From the NCBI RefSeq assembly GCF_000245735.1, contig NZ_AHTH01000047.1, positions 1 through 47,640 on the forward strand: a stretch of 47,640 bases of DNA. The letters run 5' to 3'. Positions 36,183 to 46,204 of the stretch are shown in pieces. The translations under genes were made by a program, and so were the position numbers. A model generated the notes under the pieces. It was not told the DNA's origin, ran no database searches, and saw only the letters and a list, made by a program, of their open reading frames with translations. The stretch is from Alishewanella jeotgali KCTC 22429 (lineage in GTDB: Bacteria > Pseudomonadota > Gammaproteobacteria > Enterobacterales > Alteromonadaceae). The stretch's first letter is position 1. Each line of letters begins with the position of its first letter.

Positions 36183-37307
36183 ATGCGGTACTTTGTAGGG
36201 TGGGGCAGCTTGCTGCTTATTGTCAGTATGCAGGCGGGCTGTAGCAGCATTCCTGTGTGCCGCACTGTTACTCCTATTATTCAGGCCGGCGATCCTGTGA
36301 TCACGGCGCTGGCTGCTGAATTGCAGCGTGAGCATCTGGCCGGTACTTTCGATGGCCTGATATTGGTTGTGCAGGGCGAACAGGTGGTTTTTAAAACTGC
36401 CTATGGCTGCGCTGATCGGGGCGGAGTTATCGCAAATCAGTCGGCCGTGATCTCCGATATGGGCTCTATCGCAAAAACCTTTACCGCAGCGGCGGTGTTG
36501 CAGCTGGCGCAGAGCGGGCAGCTTAGCTTGTCTGATACCCTTGCACACTATTACCCCACGGCGCCTGATGCCTTAAAGCCCATTACTATCCAACAACTGC
36601 TAGGGCATAGTAGCGGTTTAGATAATTTCCATAACGATTCTGACTTTGAGGTAATGGACAAGGCGCAAGCCGAAGCCCGTATCTTAGCATTACCGCTGCT
36701 TGCCAGGCCGGGTGAAAAAGTTGCTTACTCTAACGCTGGCTATACCTTGTTAGCGGCTATTGTTGAAACAGTAAGCGGGCAGCCGTTTCAAACCTATATT
36801 CAGCAGCAGCTGCTAACACCACTCCAGTTAGATAACACCGGTTTTTATCAGGATCGCCGGCTGGCGCAGGCTAACCTTGCCCGCGGTTACGGTGGTGATG
36901 CGCAGGGTAGCACCACCTATGAAAAAGGTCTTACCTGGGCACTGGTGGGGGCCGGGGGGATGGTTAGCTCCATCGATGATTTGCAGCGCTGGTCGATGGC
37001 CCTTAAACAAGGCAGTCTCTTTGCTGCCGGGGCACCTAATTTGGTATTTAGCCCGGCAAATGAACGCTGGCTGCTCGGTAGCCTGGCGCAGACAAGCAGC
37101 GGCGACGAAGTGATTATCCAGATGGGCGGCAGCACTGACTATGGCTACACTGCCCTGATCCAGTTTATACCCGAACGGGATTTACTGCTGGTGCTGCTAC
37201 TTAATGCGCATAACAACAAATATGCTAATGCTACCCATCATCGGCTAAGCAGAGAGCATATGCTACCAATTCTGCTTAGTCAGGCTGCACCTTTCACTGA
37301 TATTTAA
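36183..37307 (+). CDS. lipoprotein serine hydrolase of the beta-lactamase/PBP4* family (class C fold)
   Basis: 374 residues from the ATG at 36183 (AGGAG upstream). The lipoprotein signal ends in QAGC with the cysteine at residue 20. S95-I-A-K98 is the SxxK motif and Y182-S-N184 the YxN motif. Near the C-terminus QMGGSTDYG stands where HxG is expected, so activity may differ from esterases or DD-peptidases of the family. The fold is common to class C beta-lactamases, but such proteins are rarely true beta-lactamases. It lies between the class A enzyme and an alpha/beta hydrolase, all three outward-facing hydrolases. Confidence 0.85.
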   Translation: MRYFVGWGSLLLIVSMQAGCSSIPVCRTVTPIIQAGDPVITALAAELQREHLAGTFDGLILVVQGEQVVFKTAYGCADRGGVIANQSAVISDMGSIAKTFTAAAVLQLAQSGQLSLSDTLAHYYPTAPDALKPITIQQLLGHSSGLDNFHNDSDFEVMDKAQAEARILALPLLARPGEKVAYSNAGYTLLAAIVETVSGQPFQTYIQQQLLTPLQLDNTGFYQDRRLAQANLARGYGGDAQGSTTYEKGLTWALVGAGGMVSSIDDLQRWSMALKQGSLFAAGAPNLVFSPANERWLLGSLAQTSSGDEVIIQMGGSTDYGYTALIQFIPERDLLLVLLLNAHNNKYANATHHRLSREHMLPILLSQAAPFTDI

Positions 37308-37345
37308 GTCGACAAGTTTTACGCTTTAACAGGAGCACAGGTTTG

Positions 37346-37444
37346 ATGGATAGAATAACCGAGGCAGAAATAGCGACTAGCGTTAAAAAACATTACGGTA
37401 TGACGCTACTGATAGCAATGGCGCCACTTATGATCTCACACTGA
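37346..37444 (+). CDS. 32-residue ORF between two hydrolase genes
   Basis: ATG at 37346 with AGGAG ten bases upstream; the product has a charged N-terminal half (MDRITEAEIATSVKKHYG) and a hydrophobic end (MTLLIAMAPLMISH). It could be a small membrane-associated peptide, a leader, or the remnant of a gene. No family recognised. Confidence 0.25.
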   Translation: MDRITEAEIATSVKKHYGMTLLIAMAPLMISH

Positions 37445-37475
37445 TACTTAGCATCTGCAGGAGGATAAATCTACG

Positions 37476-38708
37476 ATGACAGACGCCGCTAACACTGTGG
37501 CTGGTTCAGCCACAGGCAGACGCTGGTTGTGGCAGCTGGTTGCCTTGTTGTCATTAGGCCTGTCAGCCGTGGTTTTGCTGGTAGTGATAGGAACCTGGCG
37601 TGATCCAACGGCTAGTCTGCATGCAGCCGTCAGTGCAGCGCTCTGGACAACCTTTGGGCCGCAACTGCTGTTGCTGAGCCTGATATGCATAGTATTAAGT
37701 AGCTTTGGCTATCGCTTTGGTGCACGACGCGCCGGCATTCTGGCCTTGACTGCTGCGCTGTTATCTTCTGCCGGCTGCGGCTATATTGTCGCCCGGATAG
37801 TGGCGGCAACCTATGCGGCCGGTGGTTCGGTGAACCTGGTTTCCGCTTTGTGGTTAAAGCCAATGCAAACAACCGGGCCTGATCAGAGCAGGCTGTTGTC
37901 AGAGCGCGATGGCCAGCAATTGCGGGTTGCTATTTATCAGGCAAAAGCAGAGCACAACAAGGCTCCTGTTATGCTCTATATTCATGGTGGCGGCTTTATG
38001 ACTGGTTCCAATATCGAAACCGATGCCGATCTACGCTGGTTCGCCGATCGCGGTTGGCTGGTGTTTAGCGTTGACTATCGTTTGTGGCAGCAAAATTTGG
38101 CAACCTGGGATCTGGCCGCGCAGGATATTAGTTGTGCCGCCGCCTGGGTCGCACAGCATGCAGCCGGTTTTGGCGGCAATATCGAACGGCTGGCGCTACT
38201 TGGTGACTCGGCAGGAGGCAATCTGGCGATTAATTATGCCTATGCGGCGGCGCAGGGGCGGCTGCGTTCGCCGTGTGGCGACGAGTTGCCTGTGCCACAG
38301 GCGGTGATCGTGCAGTATCCGGCTGTCGATCCGCTTGCAATCTATGAGCATGGCTTTGCGGTTCCCGGCTTTGAGCCAAAGATGCTGCTTCGTGGCTATC
38401 TGGGCGGTGATCCTTACCAGTATCCTGAGCGGGTACAGAGTGTCAGCTCGTATAGCTACCTTTCAGCGCTGGCTCCGGCGACGCTCATCATCGCGCCTGA
38501 GCAAGATGGGCTGGTTCCGGCATGGTCAGTGTACCGCTTTGCCGATTATGCCCGACTGGCGGGTGTCGATATTGAATTGGTGCGGTTACCTTTTGCCAGC
38601 CATGTTTATAATCAACTGGCAGCAAACTCGCTGGGTAATCAGGCCCGATTGACGATTACGGCGAGGTTTCTTGCTGAACAAGGCTTGGCGCCACAGGGCC
38701 AACGCTGA
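37476..38708 (+). CDS. membrane-anchored alpha/beta hydrolase (HSL/BD-FAE type)
   Basis: 410 residues. The first about 115 residues hold three hydrophobic segments (LVALLSLGLSAVVLLVVIG, LLLLSLICIVLSSFG, AGILALTAALLSSAGCGYIV), an unusual membrane domain for this family. The catalytic domain has the oxyanion motif H170-GGGF, the nucleophile S245 in GDSAGG, the aspartate in APEQDGLVP and the histidine in FASHVYN, all expected for an esterase or lipase of the hormone-sensitive lipase group. AGGAGG precedes the ATG. It probably belongs with the two hydrolase genes upstream. Confidence 0.85.
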   Translation: MTDAANTVAGSATGRRWLWQLVALLSLGLSAVVLLVVIGTWRDPTASLHAAVSAALWTTFGPQLLLLSLICIVLSSFGYRFGARRAGILALTAALLSSAGCGYIVARIVAATYAAGGSVNLVSALWLKPMQTTGPDQSRLLSERDGQQLRVAIYQAKAEHNKAPVMLYIHGGGFMTGSNIETDADLRWFADRGWLVFSVDYRLWQQNLATWDLAAQDISCAAAWVAQHAAGFGGNIERLALLGDSAGGNLAINYAYAAAQGRLRSPCGDELPVPQAVIVQYPAVDPLAIYEHGFAVPGFEPKMLLRGYLGGDPYQYPERVQSVSSYSYLSALAPATLIIAPEQDGLVPAWSVYRFADYARLAGVDIELVRLPFASHVYNQLAANSLGNQARLTITARFLAEQGLAPQGQR

Positions 38709-38753
38709 GTCGGACGGGCCAGGGGGCCGGGTTTGATTGCGGAGCGGCGCGAA

Positions 38754-38975
38754 CTATTTAGCTTGCAGCTTAGTGGCAATAAACAGGGCTTCGACTTTTT
38801 CCCGCGCCCAGGGGGTTTTACGCAGAAATTTCAGGCTGCTTTTTACCGAGGGATCTTTTTTAAAGCAATTTAGATCAATCTGTCGGGCTAAGCCATCCCA
38901 ACCATAGTGTGCGGCCAGTGCCGTGACAATCTGTTCCAGTGTTATGCCGTGTAGCGGATTATTGGCCTGGGTCAT
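38754..38975 (-). CDS. VF530-family (DUF2132) protein
   Basis: 73 residues from the ATG at 38975, which has a TTTGGAACG ribosome-binding site; an earlier in-frame ATG at 39002 would lie upstream of that site. The sequence [20 protein letters not shown], then [24 protein letters not shown] residues (here LNCFKKDP), [11 protein letters not shown], is the VF530 signature. Family members are small helical proteins proposed to bind DNA; the function is not established. It lies downstream of the isocitrate dehydrogenase gene on the same strand. Confidence 0.85.
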   Translation of the reverse strand: MTQANNPLHGITLEQIVTALAAHYGWDGLARQIDLNCFKKDPSVKSSLKFLRKTPWAREKVEALFIATKLQAK

Positions 38976-39044
38976 ATTCGTTCCAAAAAAATAGCCACTC
39001 AAGGTGGCTATCTTAACAGTTCAGGTGGTATTACCAAAGCGCTG

Positions 39045-40052
39045 TTACAGCCGCTCTAATACGGCCTGGGTAAAGTCGGTGGTACCGAAGCTGCCGCCCA
39101 GATCGCGGGTAGTGCGGTCGCCGGAGGCAATCACATCCCGCAGTGCGGTCAGGATTTTCTCGGCTTTATCTTTCATTTCCAGATATTCCAGCATCTGAAT
39201 TGACGCCAGGATCACTGAGCTGGGGTTAGCCAGATTTTTACCGGCGATATCTGGCGCACTGCCGTGCACAGCTTCAAAAATAGCACAATCTTTGCCGATA
39301 TTGGCGCCCGGTGCCATACCTAAGCCACCGACTAAGCCAGCGCAAAGATCGGATAAAATATCGCCGAACAGATTGGTTGTCACGATAACATCAAACTGCT
39401 GCGGGTTCATCACCAGCTGCATACAGGTATTATCAACGATCATTTCCTGGGCTTCGATATCCGGATACTGCTGTGCCACTTCGAGCGCCGTTTTCAGGAA
39501 TAAACCTGAGGTCGATTTCAGGATATTCGCCTTGTGTACTATGGTGACTTTTTTGCGCTTTTCACGGCGGGCCGTTTCAAAGGCAAATTCGGCGATGCGG
39601 CGTGCACCTTCTTTGGTGACAATGCTGGACGCCATCGCCGTTTGACCGTCTTCTGACAGGGTCTGACCGTGACCTGAGTACATCCCCTCGGTATTTTCCC
39701 GGATGGTGATAATGTCGATATTCTCGTAACGCGCCTTGGTGCCTTTAAAGGAAATTACCGGCCGTACGTTGGCGTACAGGTTGAATTTTTTGCGCAGCGT
39801 AACGTTAATTGAGGTAAAACCTTCGCCTACCGGCGTAGTTAACGGGCCTTTTAAGGTGATTTTATTGCGGGCAATCGCATCCAGTGTCGCCTGTGGTAAT
39901 AACTCACCGGTTTTTTCCAGTGCGGTTAAACCGGCATCGACATACTCGTAGTTAAAATCACAACCGGCCTTCTCTAATACCTGAATGGCGGCTTCAACAA
40001 TACTTGGGCCAATGCCATCACCTTTGATGACGGTAATCGTTTGCTTACTCAT
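39045..40052 (-). CDS. isocitrate dehydrogenase, short NAD-dependent type
   Basis: 335 residues from the ATG at 40052 (AAGGA upstream). An isocitrate/isopropylmalate dehydrogenase family member that decarboxylates isocitrate to 2-oxoglutarate in the TCA cycle. KGDGIGPSIVEAA starts the fold. The substrate loop GPLTTPVGEGFTSINVTLRK, with S/N positions of isocitrate rather than isopropylmalate enzymes, the metal site NLFGDILSDLCAGLVGG and the coenzyme region HGSAPDIAGKNLANPSS are intact. The coenzyme is inferred from length and overall type. Monocistronic or cotranscribed with the VF530 gene. Confidence 0.88.
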   Translation of the reverse strand: MSKQTITVIKGDGIGPSIVEAAIQVLEKAGCDFNYEYVDAGLTALEKTGELLPQATLDAIARNKITLKGPLTTPVGEGFTSINVTLRKKFNLYANVRPVISFKGTKARYENIDIITIRENTEGMYSGHGQTLSEDGQTAMASSIVTKEGARRIAEFAFETARREKRKKVTIVHKANILKSTSGLFLKTALEVAQQYPDIEAQEMIVDNTCMQLVMNPQQFDVIVTTNLFGDILSDLCAGLVGGLGMAPGANIGKDCAIFEAVHGSAPDIAGKNLANPSSVILASIQMLEYLEMKDKAEKILTALRDVIASGDRTTRDLGGSFGTTDFTQAVLERL

Positions 40053-40209
40053 GGGGATCCTTAGCTGCAACATTTTTTTAATTTATGGCCAGGCTGGCTG
40101 GCGCTGAACGGCAGGATTATAGCAAAATCGTGGCCTGCAAGCCAGTTTGGCGGTCAGTCTGACTAGTCAAATCATTAATAAGCATTATTCATTTAATGAA
40201 TAGTGCGAC

Positions 40210-41850
40210 TTAGTCTAACGGACAGACAGGTTCTGCCAGCGTTACCAGCTGTTGTTGCCATTCTGCCAGGGTTTGAGGGGGTAGCTGTAATACCGGTGTG
40301 ACGCGCTGGAGCAGAGTGGCCGTTACCGTTTGACTTACCGGGTAAAGGTAAAGACTAAATGTTAACTGCCAACACAGGCGCAATACCAGGCCGTAATGCT
40401 CCCGTGTATTGGTGTGGGGCAATTCTGCCGGTCGATATTGCTGCAATACTGCCTCTGCCCAAAGAGGCAGTTGATAATGCTGCAGTAAGGCAGCGCTGAG
40501 CCGTTGGCTGCGAACTGGTTCTAGCAAGTATTGCTGTGCTAATTCGGGTAGTAACCAACATTGTGCGGTGCTGCGACTAACAGGCACAGCGTTAAGACTA
40601 GGGTGGTGCCAAAGAGGTGCACTGCAGCAAGCGGCGATAACCCCAGCCTGCTGCGAGTTGATTGGCTGAGGTAGAAAGTGGCCGAGCAACAATAGGCTCT
40701 GTTTGAACACCTCTTGCAAGGCAGATAAAAAGGGGTGCTGACTATTAGCTTGCAGCTGTAAATACTGCATTAGCTCGGCATGGGCAACAGCCAGCGGCAG
40801 CTGGTTCTGCCCAAAAATAGCCAGCGCATGACGTATGCGGTTAACTAAGGTCTGTTTTCTGTTGCTATTACTGGCGTTGTCCAGCAAGTACTGCACCAAA
40901 ATCGGTTGCTTTTCCAGTAACCTCACTTGAGCGTCCAGATCCTGATAATCGAGTTTCTGCAAAAGAGAATGCTCTAGCAGGTCTTTCGGTGTTGGGATTG
41001 CTCGATTGGGTAAGGCTTGGATTTGTATGCGATCCAGCCAGTGTTGTGGTAATAATCGGGCTGGTGCTAACAGCTGCAGCTCAGTGACAGCGAGTCGGTG
41101 TCCTTCAGTAGCAAAGCGTTGCTGTTCAGGCCAATATTGCAGGGCCAGGCAGTCATGGGCATCGCGCTGAAAAATCAACCAGTGACGTCCCACGCTGTCT
41201 AGCGCCAGGCGGCCGCAATAAAACAGAGCAGGCCCCAGCTGCACGAGTTGGTTGAGCTCGGCGAGTACGGTTTCATCTGTCGAATGCAGGATGAGCTCAA
41301 CAACAATCTGATCCAGCGCTTTACCCAGTTGCTCAGACTGTTGTAATTGTTGGCCCAGTTGTAAGGCTAATGTCAGCAGAGGACTATCGTGGTGTACTTG
41401 CCAAGGGCGGCGTTTTTGAGTTGTGTGATAGCAACCTGCCAGCAGATTAGTTGTTAAACCGCCGATGTGGAGCTTTTTAAGTTTGGCGGCCAGGCGTAAC
41501 GCTGCAGGGATCTTATGTGCTTCGTCACTACAGCCAGCCAACAGGGCTGACACTGCGATGGCATCACGACGTGCGGCAGGCCAGTGTTTCAATTTGCTCC
41601 ATAAGGTTAACAAGACCCAACTTTTCAGTGCTCTGGACGGCGCTAAAGCCAGGTCGGCAGGTAGTATGGCTAATTGCGCCATAGCTGCGCCAAGTTGTTG
41701 CGTTGCAAGCTGTTGCAGCTCAGTATTGAGTTCAAAGGTAAGTTTAATACAACTCTGCAGCGCAGCTGCATCCTGGGCCTGAGCCAGTAATTGCGACAGG
41801 CGTTGCAGTTGTTGGTAAGCGCGTAGCCAGTTAACGGAGATCGGGGACAT
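40210..41850 (-). CDS. divergent HDOD-like domain protein
   Basis: 546 residues from the ATG at 41850, which overlaps the end of the preceding gene by 20 bases. Glutamine/leucine-rich and helical with no signal peptide. The region LEKQPILVQYLLDNASNSN followed by LVNRIRHALAIFGQNQLPLA resembles the HDOD core, where residual helices pack as in HD domains without catalytic residues. HDOD proteins are often signalling adaptors, and the same-strand run starts with a diguanylate cyclase, so a role in c-di-GMP signalling is possible. Assignment by eye only; the N-terminal 300 residues are unrecognised. Confidence 0.55.
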   Translation of the reverse strand: MSPISVNWLRAYQQLQRLSQLLAQAQDAAALQSCIKLTFELNTELQQLATQQLGAAMAQLAILPADLALAPSRALKSWVLLTLWSKLKHWPAARRDAIAVSALLAGCSDEAHKIPAALRLAAKLKKLHIGGLTTNLLAGCYHTTQKRRPWQVHHDSPLLTLALQLGQQLQQSEQLGKALDQIVVELILHSTDETVLAELNQLVQLGPALFYCGRLALDSVGRHWLIFQRDAHDCLALQYWPEQQRFATEGHRLAVTELQLLAPARLLPQHWLDRIQIQALPNRAIPTPKDLLEHSLLQKLDYQDLDAQVRLLEKQPILVQYLLDNASNSNRKQTLVNRIRHALAIFGQNQLPLAVAHAELMQYLQLQANSQHPFLSALQEVFKQSLLLLGHFLPQPINSQQAGVIAACCSAPLWHHPSLNAVPVSRSTAQCWLLPELAQQYLLEPVRSQRLSAALLQHYQLPLWAEAVLQQYRPAELPHTNTREHYGLVLRLCWQLTFSLYLYPVSQTVTATLLQRVTPVLQLPPQTLAEWQQQLVTLAEPVCPLD

Positions 41851-42238
41851 CAGACTTTTTCGCCCGATACTGACGCACGGCCTCTTCACCAATTGCTGCT
41901 AACTGTCGCTCAATAAACAGGAGTGCAGTGCATTCGTCTGTGGTGGTGATGCCATCGGCTGCTTTGCGATGGGTGCGGTAATACAGCAATTGATATACTT
42001 GATCTTGGTGGCGAAAAGCCTCGGTAATATCCGGGCTTCCCAGGCGGCTAATAAGATGCTCCTGTTGCACCGGGGCTTGGTCCTGAAGTCGGGCGATGAA
42101 GCGAGCATTAAAAGCTTCGCGATCCATCCAATTCATTTTTGACGGGTCATCAGGGTAAAAGCGGACTACCAGATACGTTACCAGCAGGTACAGCAGGATG
42201 CCCGTGAGCAGTAATAGCAGCAGTTTGAATATTTTCAT
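41831..42238 (-). CDS. DUF3192-family protein
   Basis: 135 residues from the ATG at 42238, overlapping the xni stop by one base (TGATG). An N-terminal transmembrane segment (KLLLLLLTGILLYLLVTYLV) anchors a soluble domain containing SRLGSPDITEAF, QLLYYRTHRKAADGITT and TDECTALLFIERQLAAIG, the pattern of DUF3192. Function unknown. Its 3' end overlaps the next gene, suggesting tight cotranslation. Confidence 0.75.
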   Translation of the reverse strand: MKIFKLLLLLLTGILLYLLVTYLVVRFYPDDPSKMNWMDREAFNARFIARLQDQAPVQQEHLISRLGSPDITEAFRHQDQVYQLLYYRTHRKAADGITTTDECTALLFIERQLAAIGEEAVRQYRAKKSDVPDLR

Positions 42239-43044
42239 CAAGTTGGCTCCGGCAATCTGATATCTTGCAAATTTAACCCCAATTCTAAATTGGTTTGTAA
42301 TGCCAGTACTTGAGTGTAAATTAAAATATCGTGCTTTTGGTCGAGGATTTTTTGCTTTAGTTTTTTAGGACAATCCGGATGTAGTAATGCCTGATTTAAA
42401 CTGGCACCCAATTGCATCAGTTCTTCCGCACTTTTGGGGCCGACACCGCTCACGCCTGGGATATTATTGGTGCTGTCGCCCACCAAAGCCCACCAGCTAA
42501 GTAACTTATCAGGCGCAACGCCGAATTTTTGCGTGACCTGATTGGCATCAATAAAATGGCGGGCAAAGGCGTCATAGATCAGGACGCCTTGCGTTAGCAG
42601 TGGTAAGTAGCCTTTATCAGTAGAAACGATAATGGCTTCCTGCTGGTGTAGCCTGACTTTGTTGGCAATAGTGGCAATAACATCATCAGCTTCAAATTCA
42701 GCCTGAAGAAAACACCGCATACCGTGCTGTTCGGTATCTTCCATGAGCAAAGGTAAAGCGGCGGCCAAAATAGCCGGCATAGGTTTGCGATTAGCCTTGT
42801 ACAGTGGACATAGTTGTTGTCGCCAGCTGCTATGTCCACCGTCAAAGACCAGCAGCGCATGGCTTGGTTGTAAATCTTGGCGTAGCCTTTTCAGCGCTTG
42901 GCTCAGAACCTGGCGAGTATTACTGATGATTTGTTGTCGGGTGGTTTCTGCAATTTCTTCCGCTAACGGCAGGTATGGTCTCTCCTGCACCGCATATAAG
43001 CGGCGGATCAAGTTTAATGCATCAATCAGTACCACCCGTGCCAT
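42238..43044 (-). CDS. xni: flap endonuclease Xni (exonuclease IX type)
   Basis: 268 residues. A FEN-family 5' nuclease domain without a polymerase domain. VLIDALNLIRRLYA opens the fold, and acidic metal-binding clusters are seen in LLVFDGG, EFEADDVIATIA and VSTDKGY; the helix-hairpin-helix NNIPGVSGVGPKSAEELMQ binds DNA. Located just two bases downstream of ppnN, an arrangement like E. coli ygdG/ygdH. Confidence 0.93.
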   Translation of the reverse strand: MARVVLIDALNLIRRLYAVQERPYLPLAEEIAETTRQQIISNTRQVLSQALKRLRQDLQPSHALLVFDGGHSSWRQQLCPLYKANRKPMPAILAAALPLLMEDTEQHGMRCFLQAEFEADDVIATIANKVRLHQQEAIIVSTDKGYLPLLTQGVLIYDAFARHFIDANQVTQKFGVAPDKLLSWWALVGDSTNNIPGVSGVGPKSAEELMQLGASLNQALLHPDCPKKLKQKILDQKHDILIYTQVLALQTNLELGLNLQDIRLPEPT

Positions 43045-43046
43045 TT

Positions 43047-44405
43047 TTAACGCTCGATCCGATAACAGGGCTCATATTTGCTACCTGGCAATTTCATACG
43101 CCCTTGTTCTACAAATGCCTGAAGCAATTTATCCATCATTTGCATCAGCCGCGGTTCACCACTGAGCACAAAGGGACCATGTTGACGGATAGCCCGGATA
43201 CCCTCATCTTTTACATTACCAGCGACGATACCAGAAAATGCCCGGCGTAAGTTTGCCGCCAGTCTGGCTTTATCTTGATCCAGGTGCAAGTCCAGTGCGG
43301 CCATATTCTGATGATTTGGGATAAAGGGTTGCTGAAATTCCGGCTGGATTTGCAAGGTCCAGTTAAAGTGATAGGCATCACCGACCGTCTTGCGATAGGT
43401 TCGCACCTCCTGACAGCCGGTTTTTAACCGCTTCGCTACGGCTGCCGGATCGTCGATAATGATTTCGAACAGATCTAAAGCGGCTTTACCCAGCGTTTGC
43501 TCCACAAAGTGGGCGATTTCAGTAAAGTAGGCCGCACTACTAGCCGGACCGGTTAGGATCACTGGTAACTGCTGTGCCTGATTGCGCTCATCCAGCATAA
43601 TCCCCAGCAGGTATAACAGTTCTTCAGCGGTGCCGACGCCACCTGGGAAAATAATGATACCGTGCGCCACCCGGACAAAGGCTTCCAGCCGTTTTTCAAT
43701 ATCCGGCAGGATCACCAACTCGTTGACAATGGGGTTCGGCGGTTCGGCAGCGATGATACTTGGCTCAGTAAGGCCCAGGTAACGACCGTTACGGATCCGT
43801 TGTTTGCTATGGCCGATAGTGGCACCTTTCATCGGACCTTTCATGGCGCCAGGGCCGCAACCGGTACAGATGTTCAGACCACGCAAGCCCAGTTGATAGC
43901 CAACCTCTTTTGTATAATCGTATTCGATTTCTTTAATAGAGTGGCCGCCCCAGCATACGATCATGTTTGGCTCACATGTCGCATCTATGGCACGGGCATT
44001 ACGCAAAATGTCGAATACGCTATGGGTTAGATGAGCGGCGTTGTTTAAATCTAACGGATTAGCCGCAGCGCTGTGGCGCGTATGATAAAACAAAATATCC
44101 CGTAGCACGGCAAACAGATGCTCATGAATACCTTTGATAATTTGGCCATCGACAAAGGCACTGGCTGGTGGATTGTTCAACTCAATTTTGATACCACGTT
44201 CGCGGCTGAGTAAGTTGATGGAAAAATCCTGATACTGCTCATAGATTTCTGCTGAACTGTCCGTTTCACTGCCAACGTTTAGTACGGCCAGTGCACAATT
44301 TCTAAATAGCTGAAAGGTCTCCCGTTCAGTATTCTGTTGCAGGCGTTCGACTTCCAGTTGTGAGAGTAAATCCATGGCCCCGAGAGGGTTTAAATGCACT
44401 TGCAT
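43047..44405 (-). CDS. ppnN: nucleotide 5'-monophosphate nucleosidase PpnN (YgdH)
   Basis: 452 residues from the ATG at 44405, with AGGAGC upstream; the N-terminal [19 protein letters not shown] matches PpnN proteins. Cleaves the N-glycosidic bond of nucleoside monophosphates and is bound by (p)ppGpp in E. coli. The LOG-like core has the motif [16 protein letters not shown], and [14 protein letters not shown] upstream completes the nucleotide-binding region. Continues the purine-salvage theme of the deo genes, though unlinked from them. Confidence 0.95.
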   Translation of the reverse strand: MQVHLNPLGAMDLLSQLEVERLQQNTERETFQLFRNCALAVLNVGSETDSSAEIYEQYQDFSINLLSRERGIKIELNNPPASAFVDGQIIKGIHEHLFAVLRDILFYHTRHSAAANPLDLNNAAHLTHSVFDILRNARAIDATCEPNMIVCWGGHSIKEIEYDYTKEVGYQLGLRGLNICTGCGPGAMKGPMKGATIGHSKQRIRNGRYLGLTEPSIIAAEPPNPIVNELVILPDIEKRLEAFVRVAHGIIIFPGGVGTAEELLYLLGIMLDERNQAQQLPVILTGPASSAAYFTEIAHFVEQTLGKAALDLFEIIIDDPAAVAKRLKTGCQEVRTYRKTVGDAYHFNWTLQIQPEFQQPFIPNHQNMAALDLHLDQDKARLAANLRRAFSGIVAGNVKDEGIRAIRQHGPFVLSGEPRLMQMMDKLLQAFVEQGRMKLPGSKYEPCYRIER

Positions 44406-44434
44406 CAGCTTGCTCCTGTTATTTTGGCCGATAG

Positions 44435-45976
44435 TCAACGGGTAACTACCCGATCCCGGCCAGCCTTTTTGGCTTGATAAAGTGCCTGATCTGCTCGTTC
44501 AAACGCAGTTTGTAACGAGTCCCCATGCTTAAGTTGGGTTGCACCTAAGGATATGGTGATAGGGACACTTTTATTTTTGAACTTAAAGGGTATCGTTTTA
44601 ATTTTTTCCCGGATCAGATTCAAGGGCTCTGCCAGGTTGCTCAGTTCGGTATCGGGTAACAGAATAACAAATTCCTCGCCACCATAGCGGGCGATAAAGT
44701 CGGTTTTCCTGATGGCTTGTTGTAAGGTTTTTGCGATAACTTTTAAGGTTTTATCCCCAGCGCTATGGCCATAGTTGTCGTTTATAGTTTTAAAGTGATC
44801 AACGTCAGCTAATACAATGCACAAAGGTGTGCCAAAGCGTTGCCAGCGTTTAAATTCTAACTGCAGACGCTCGTCATAAGCCGCCCGGTTAGCGATTCCG
44901 GTGAGGCTGTCTCGCAAACTCCGAAAGTTTTGTTCGGCGATGCGTTGCCTGAAACCTTGGGCTTCTTGCTCCAGCTCTTTGACTTTTTGCTCCAGCGCCG
45001 AGAGGATTTGCTGGATCTGGGTACGTTGTTGCTGCTCGAGAGCTTCACGTTCCTGTAATGATTGTGTTAGCTCGGTCATGCGTGAGACAACCAGTTGTTT
45101 TAGTTGCTCAAGTGATTCGGCCTGCTGGCTTTGTGTGCCTAAATGGTCAATTTGGGCCTCGATTTTCTGATTAAGCTGCGCCAGCTTAGCCGCCAAATGT
45201 CCGGAGTTTTGTAGGGAAGACTCAACAGCTTGTTGCACACTGGCCAGTGCATCATTCAGGCGTAATAAAAAGTTTTCAGCTGACAGACGTTCCTGATTAA
45301 TGCCCCGAACAATAATCTGAATAGTACGGATACAGGCGTCCAGTAACGCTTCTATTGATAACTGTGTTAACAGGCTACTTTTCAGCTCGGCAATCTCGGT
45401 TGCACTGTTGCCACTAAAAGACAGTTCGCTGAGTAAATTAGTTAAATCATGGGTGATCTGGCGACACAGATGCGCCAGGCGTTGTGGTTCAAGGTCCTGC
45501 TGCTCCGATTGTTGTCTGGTAGCCAGAGTGTGCTGGTACAGTTGTGTCAGTTGAGTGAGGTGCGGTAAATAAGTATGGATAGTCGGCGCCGGTTGCTCAA
45601 GCTGGCTCAGCAGTTGCCGGAGATCTCTGCGCAGTTGATCAGGCAGCCCCTTTTGTTGTTGTAATAAGCGTCCTGCCTGAGTTAATTCAGATTGTACTTG
45701 CCGCAGCGCTTGTTGCTGACGTTGCTCAAGGTGTTTGATATGGTCGCTGGTCTCGTCAATAAACGGCAGCAACTTCTCCAGATCCGCATTGCGGCCTAAT
45801 TCAACTCGGAGCTTTGCCAAGCGGTTGTCCAATTCAAGGTCTACACCTTTACTTAGAAAGGATAAGCGATGGACAAATTGTGCCAGGAGTTTAAATTGCT
45901 TTTCGTAGGTATATTCCAGAGCTTTACGTGCGCTAATGGCTTCACTAAGTTGTTGTTTCAGATCTTGCTCTGACAT
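44435..45976 (-). CDS. diguanylate cyclase (GGDEF domain) with long coiled coil
   Basis: About 513 residues if translation starts at the ATG at 45976 ([10 protein letters not shown]); 45982 is also possible, and an in-frame start at 46084 would add a cysteine-rich, unlikely leader. The first about 340 residues are helical and glutamine-rich, probably a coiled coil, with no membrane segment. The C-terminal GGDEF domain has the active-site loop GGEEF in [14 protein letters not shown] and the inhibitory I-site R-K-T-D five residues before it, so product inhibition by c-di-GMP is likely. Its opposite enzyme, the HD-GYP protein, is encoded at 10466. ppnN starts 30 bases downstream. Confidence 0.92.
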   Translation of the reverse strand: MSEQDLKQQLSEAISARKALEYTYEKQFKLLAQFVHRLSFLSKGVDLELDNRLAKLRVELGRNADLEKLLPFIDETSDHIKHLEQRQQQALRQVQSELTQAGRLLQQQKGLPDQLRRDLRQLLSQLEQPAPTIHTYLPHLTQLTQLYQHTLATRQQSEQQDLEPQRLAHLCRQITHDLTNLLSELSFSGNSATEIAELKSSLLTQLSIEALLDACIRTIQIIVRGINQERLSAENFLLRLNDALASVQQAVESSLQNSGHLAAKLAQLNQKIEAQIDHLGTQSQQAESLEQLKQLVVSRMTELTQSLQEREALEQQQRTQIQQILSALEQKVKELEQEAQGFRQRIAEQNFRSLRDSLTGIANRAAYDERLQLEFKRWQRFGTPLCIVLADVDHFKTINDNYGHSAGDKTLKVIAKTLQQAIRKTDFIARYGGEEFVILLPDTELSNLAEPLNLIREKIKTIPFKFKNKSVPITISLGATQLKHGDSLQTAFERADQALYQAKKAGRDRVVTR

Positions 45977-46179
45977 ATTCATCTGAATTCTGCTTTCCCG
46001 ACAACAGCTGCTGATACTGCAGTATATCTTGCTTGATATTAATACGATAGTTGTTCCTGCTGTCAGCGCAAGGCAGTATCGCATCTAAATTATCTGGCGG
46101 TCGGTTGCGTTGGTTGCTGTTGATGAGGTTATTAATCTGATGAGGAGTGCGAAATAACGTCAGCTTAACGTAGATAAGA

Positions 46180-46204
46180 AAAACAGCGCCATTGGCGCTG
46201 TTTT
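46180..46204. terminator. intrinsic-terminator hairpin abutting IS1182 copy B
   Basis: AAAACAGCGCC, loop ATT, GGCGCTGTTTT: an 11-bp stem with A- and T-tracts on either side, usable in both directions. The IS1182 end begins at the next base. Confidence 0.85.
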
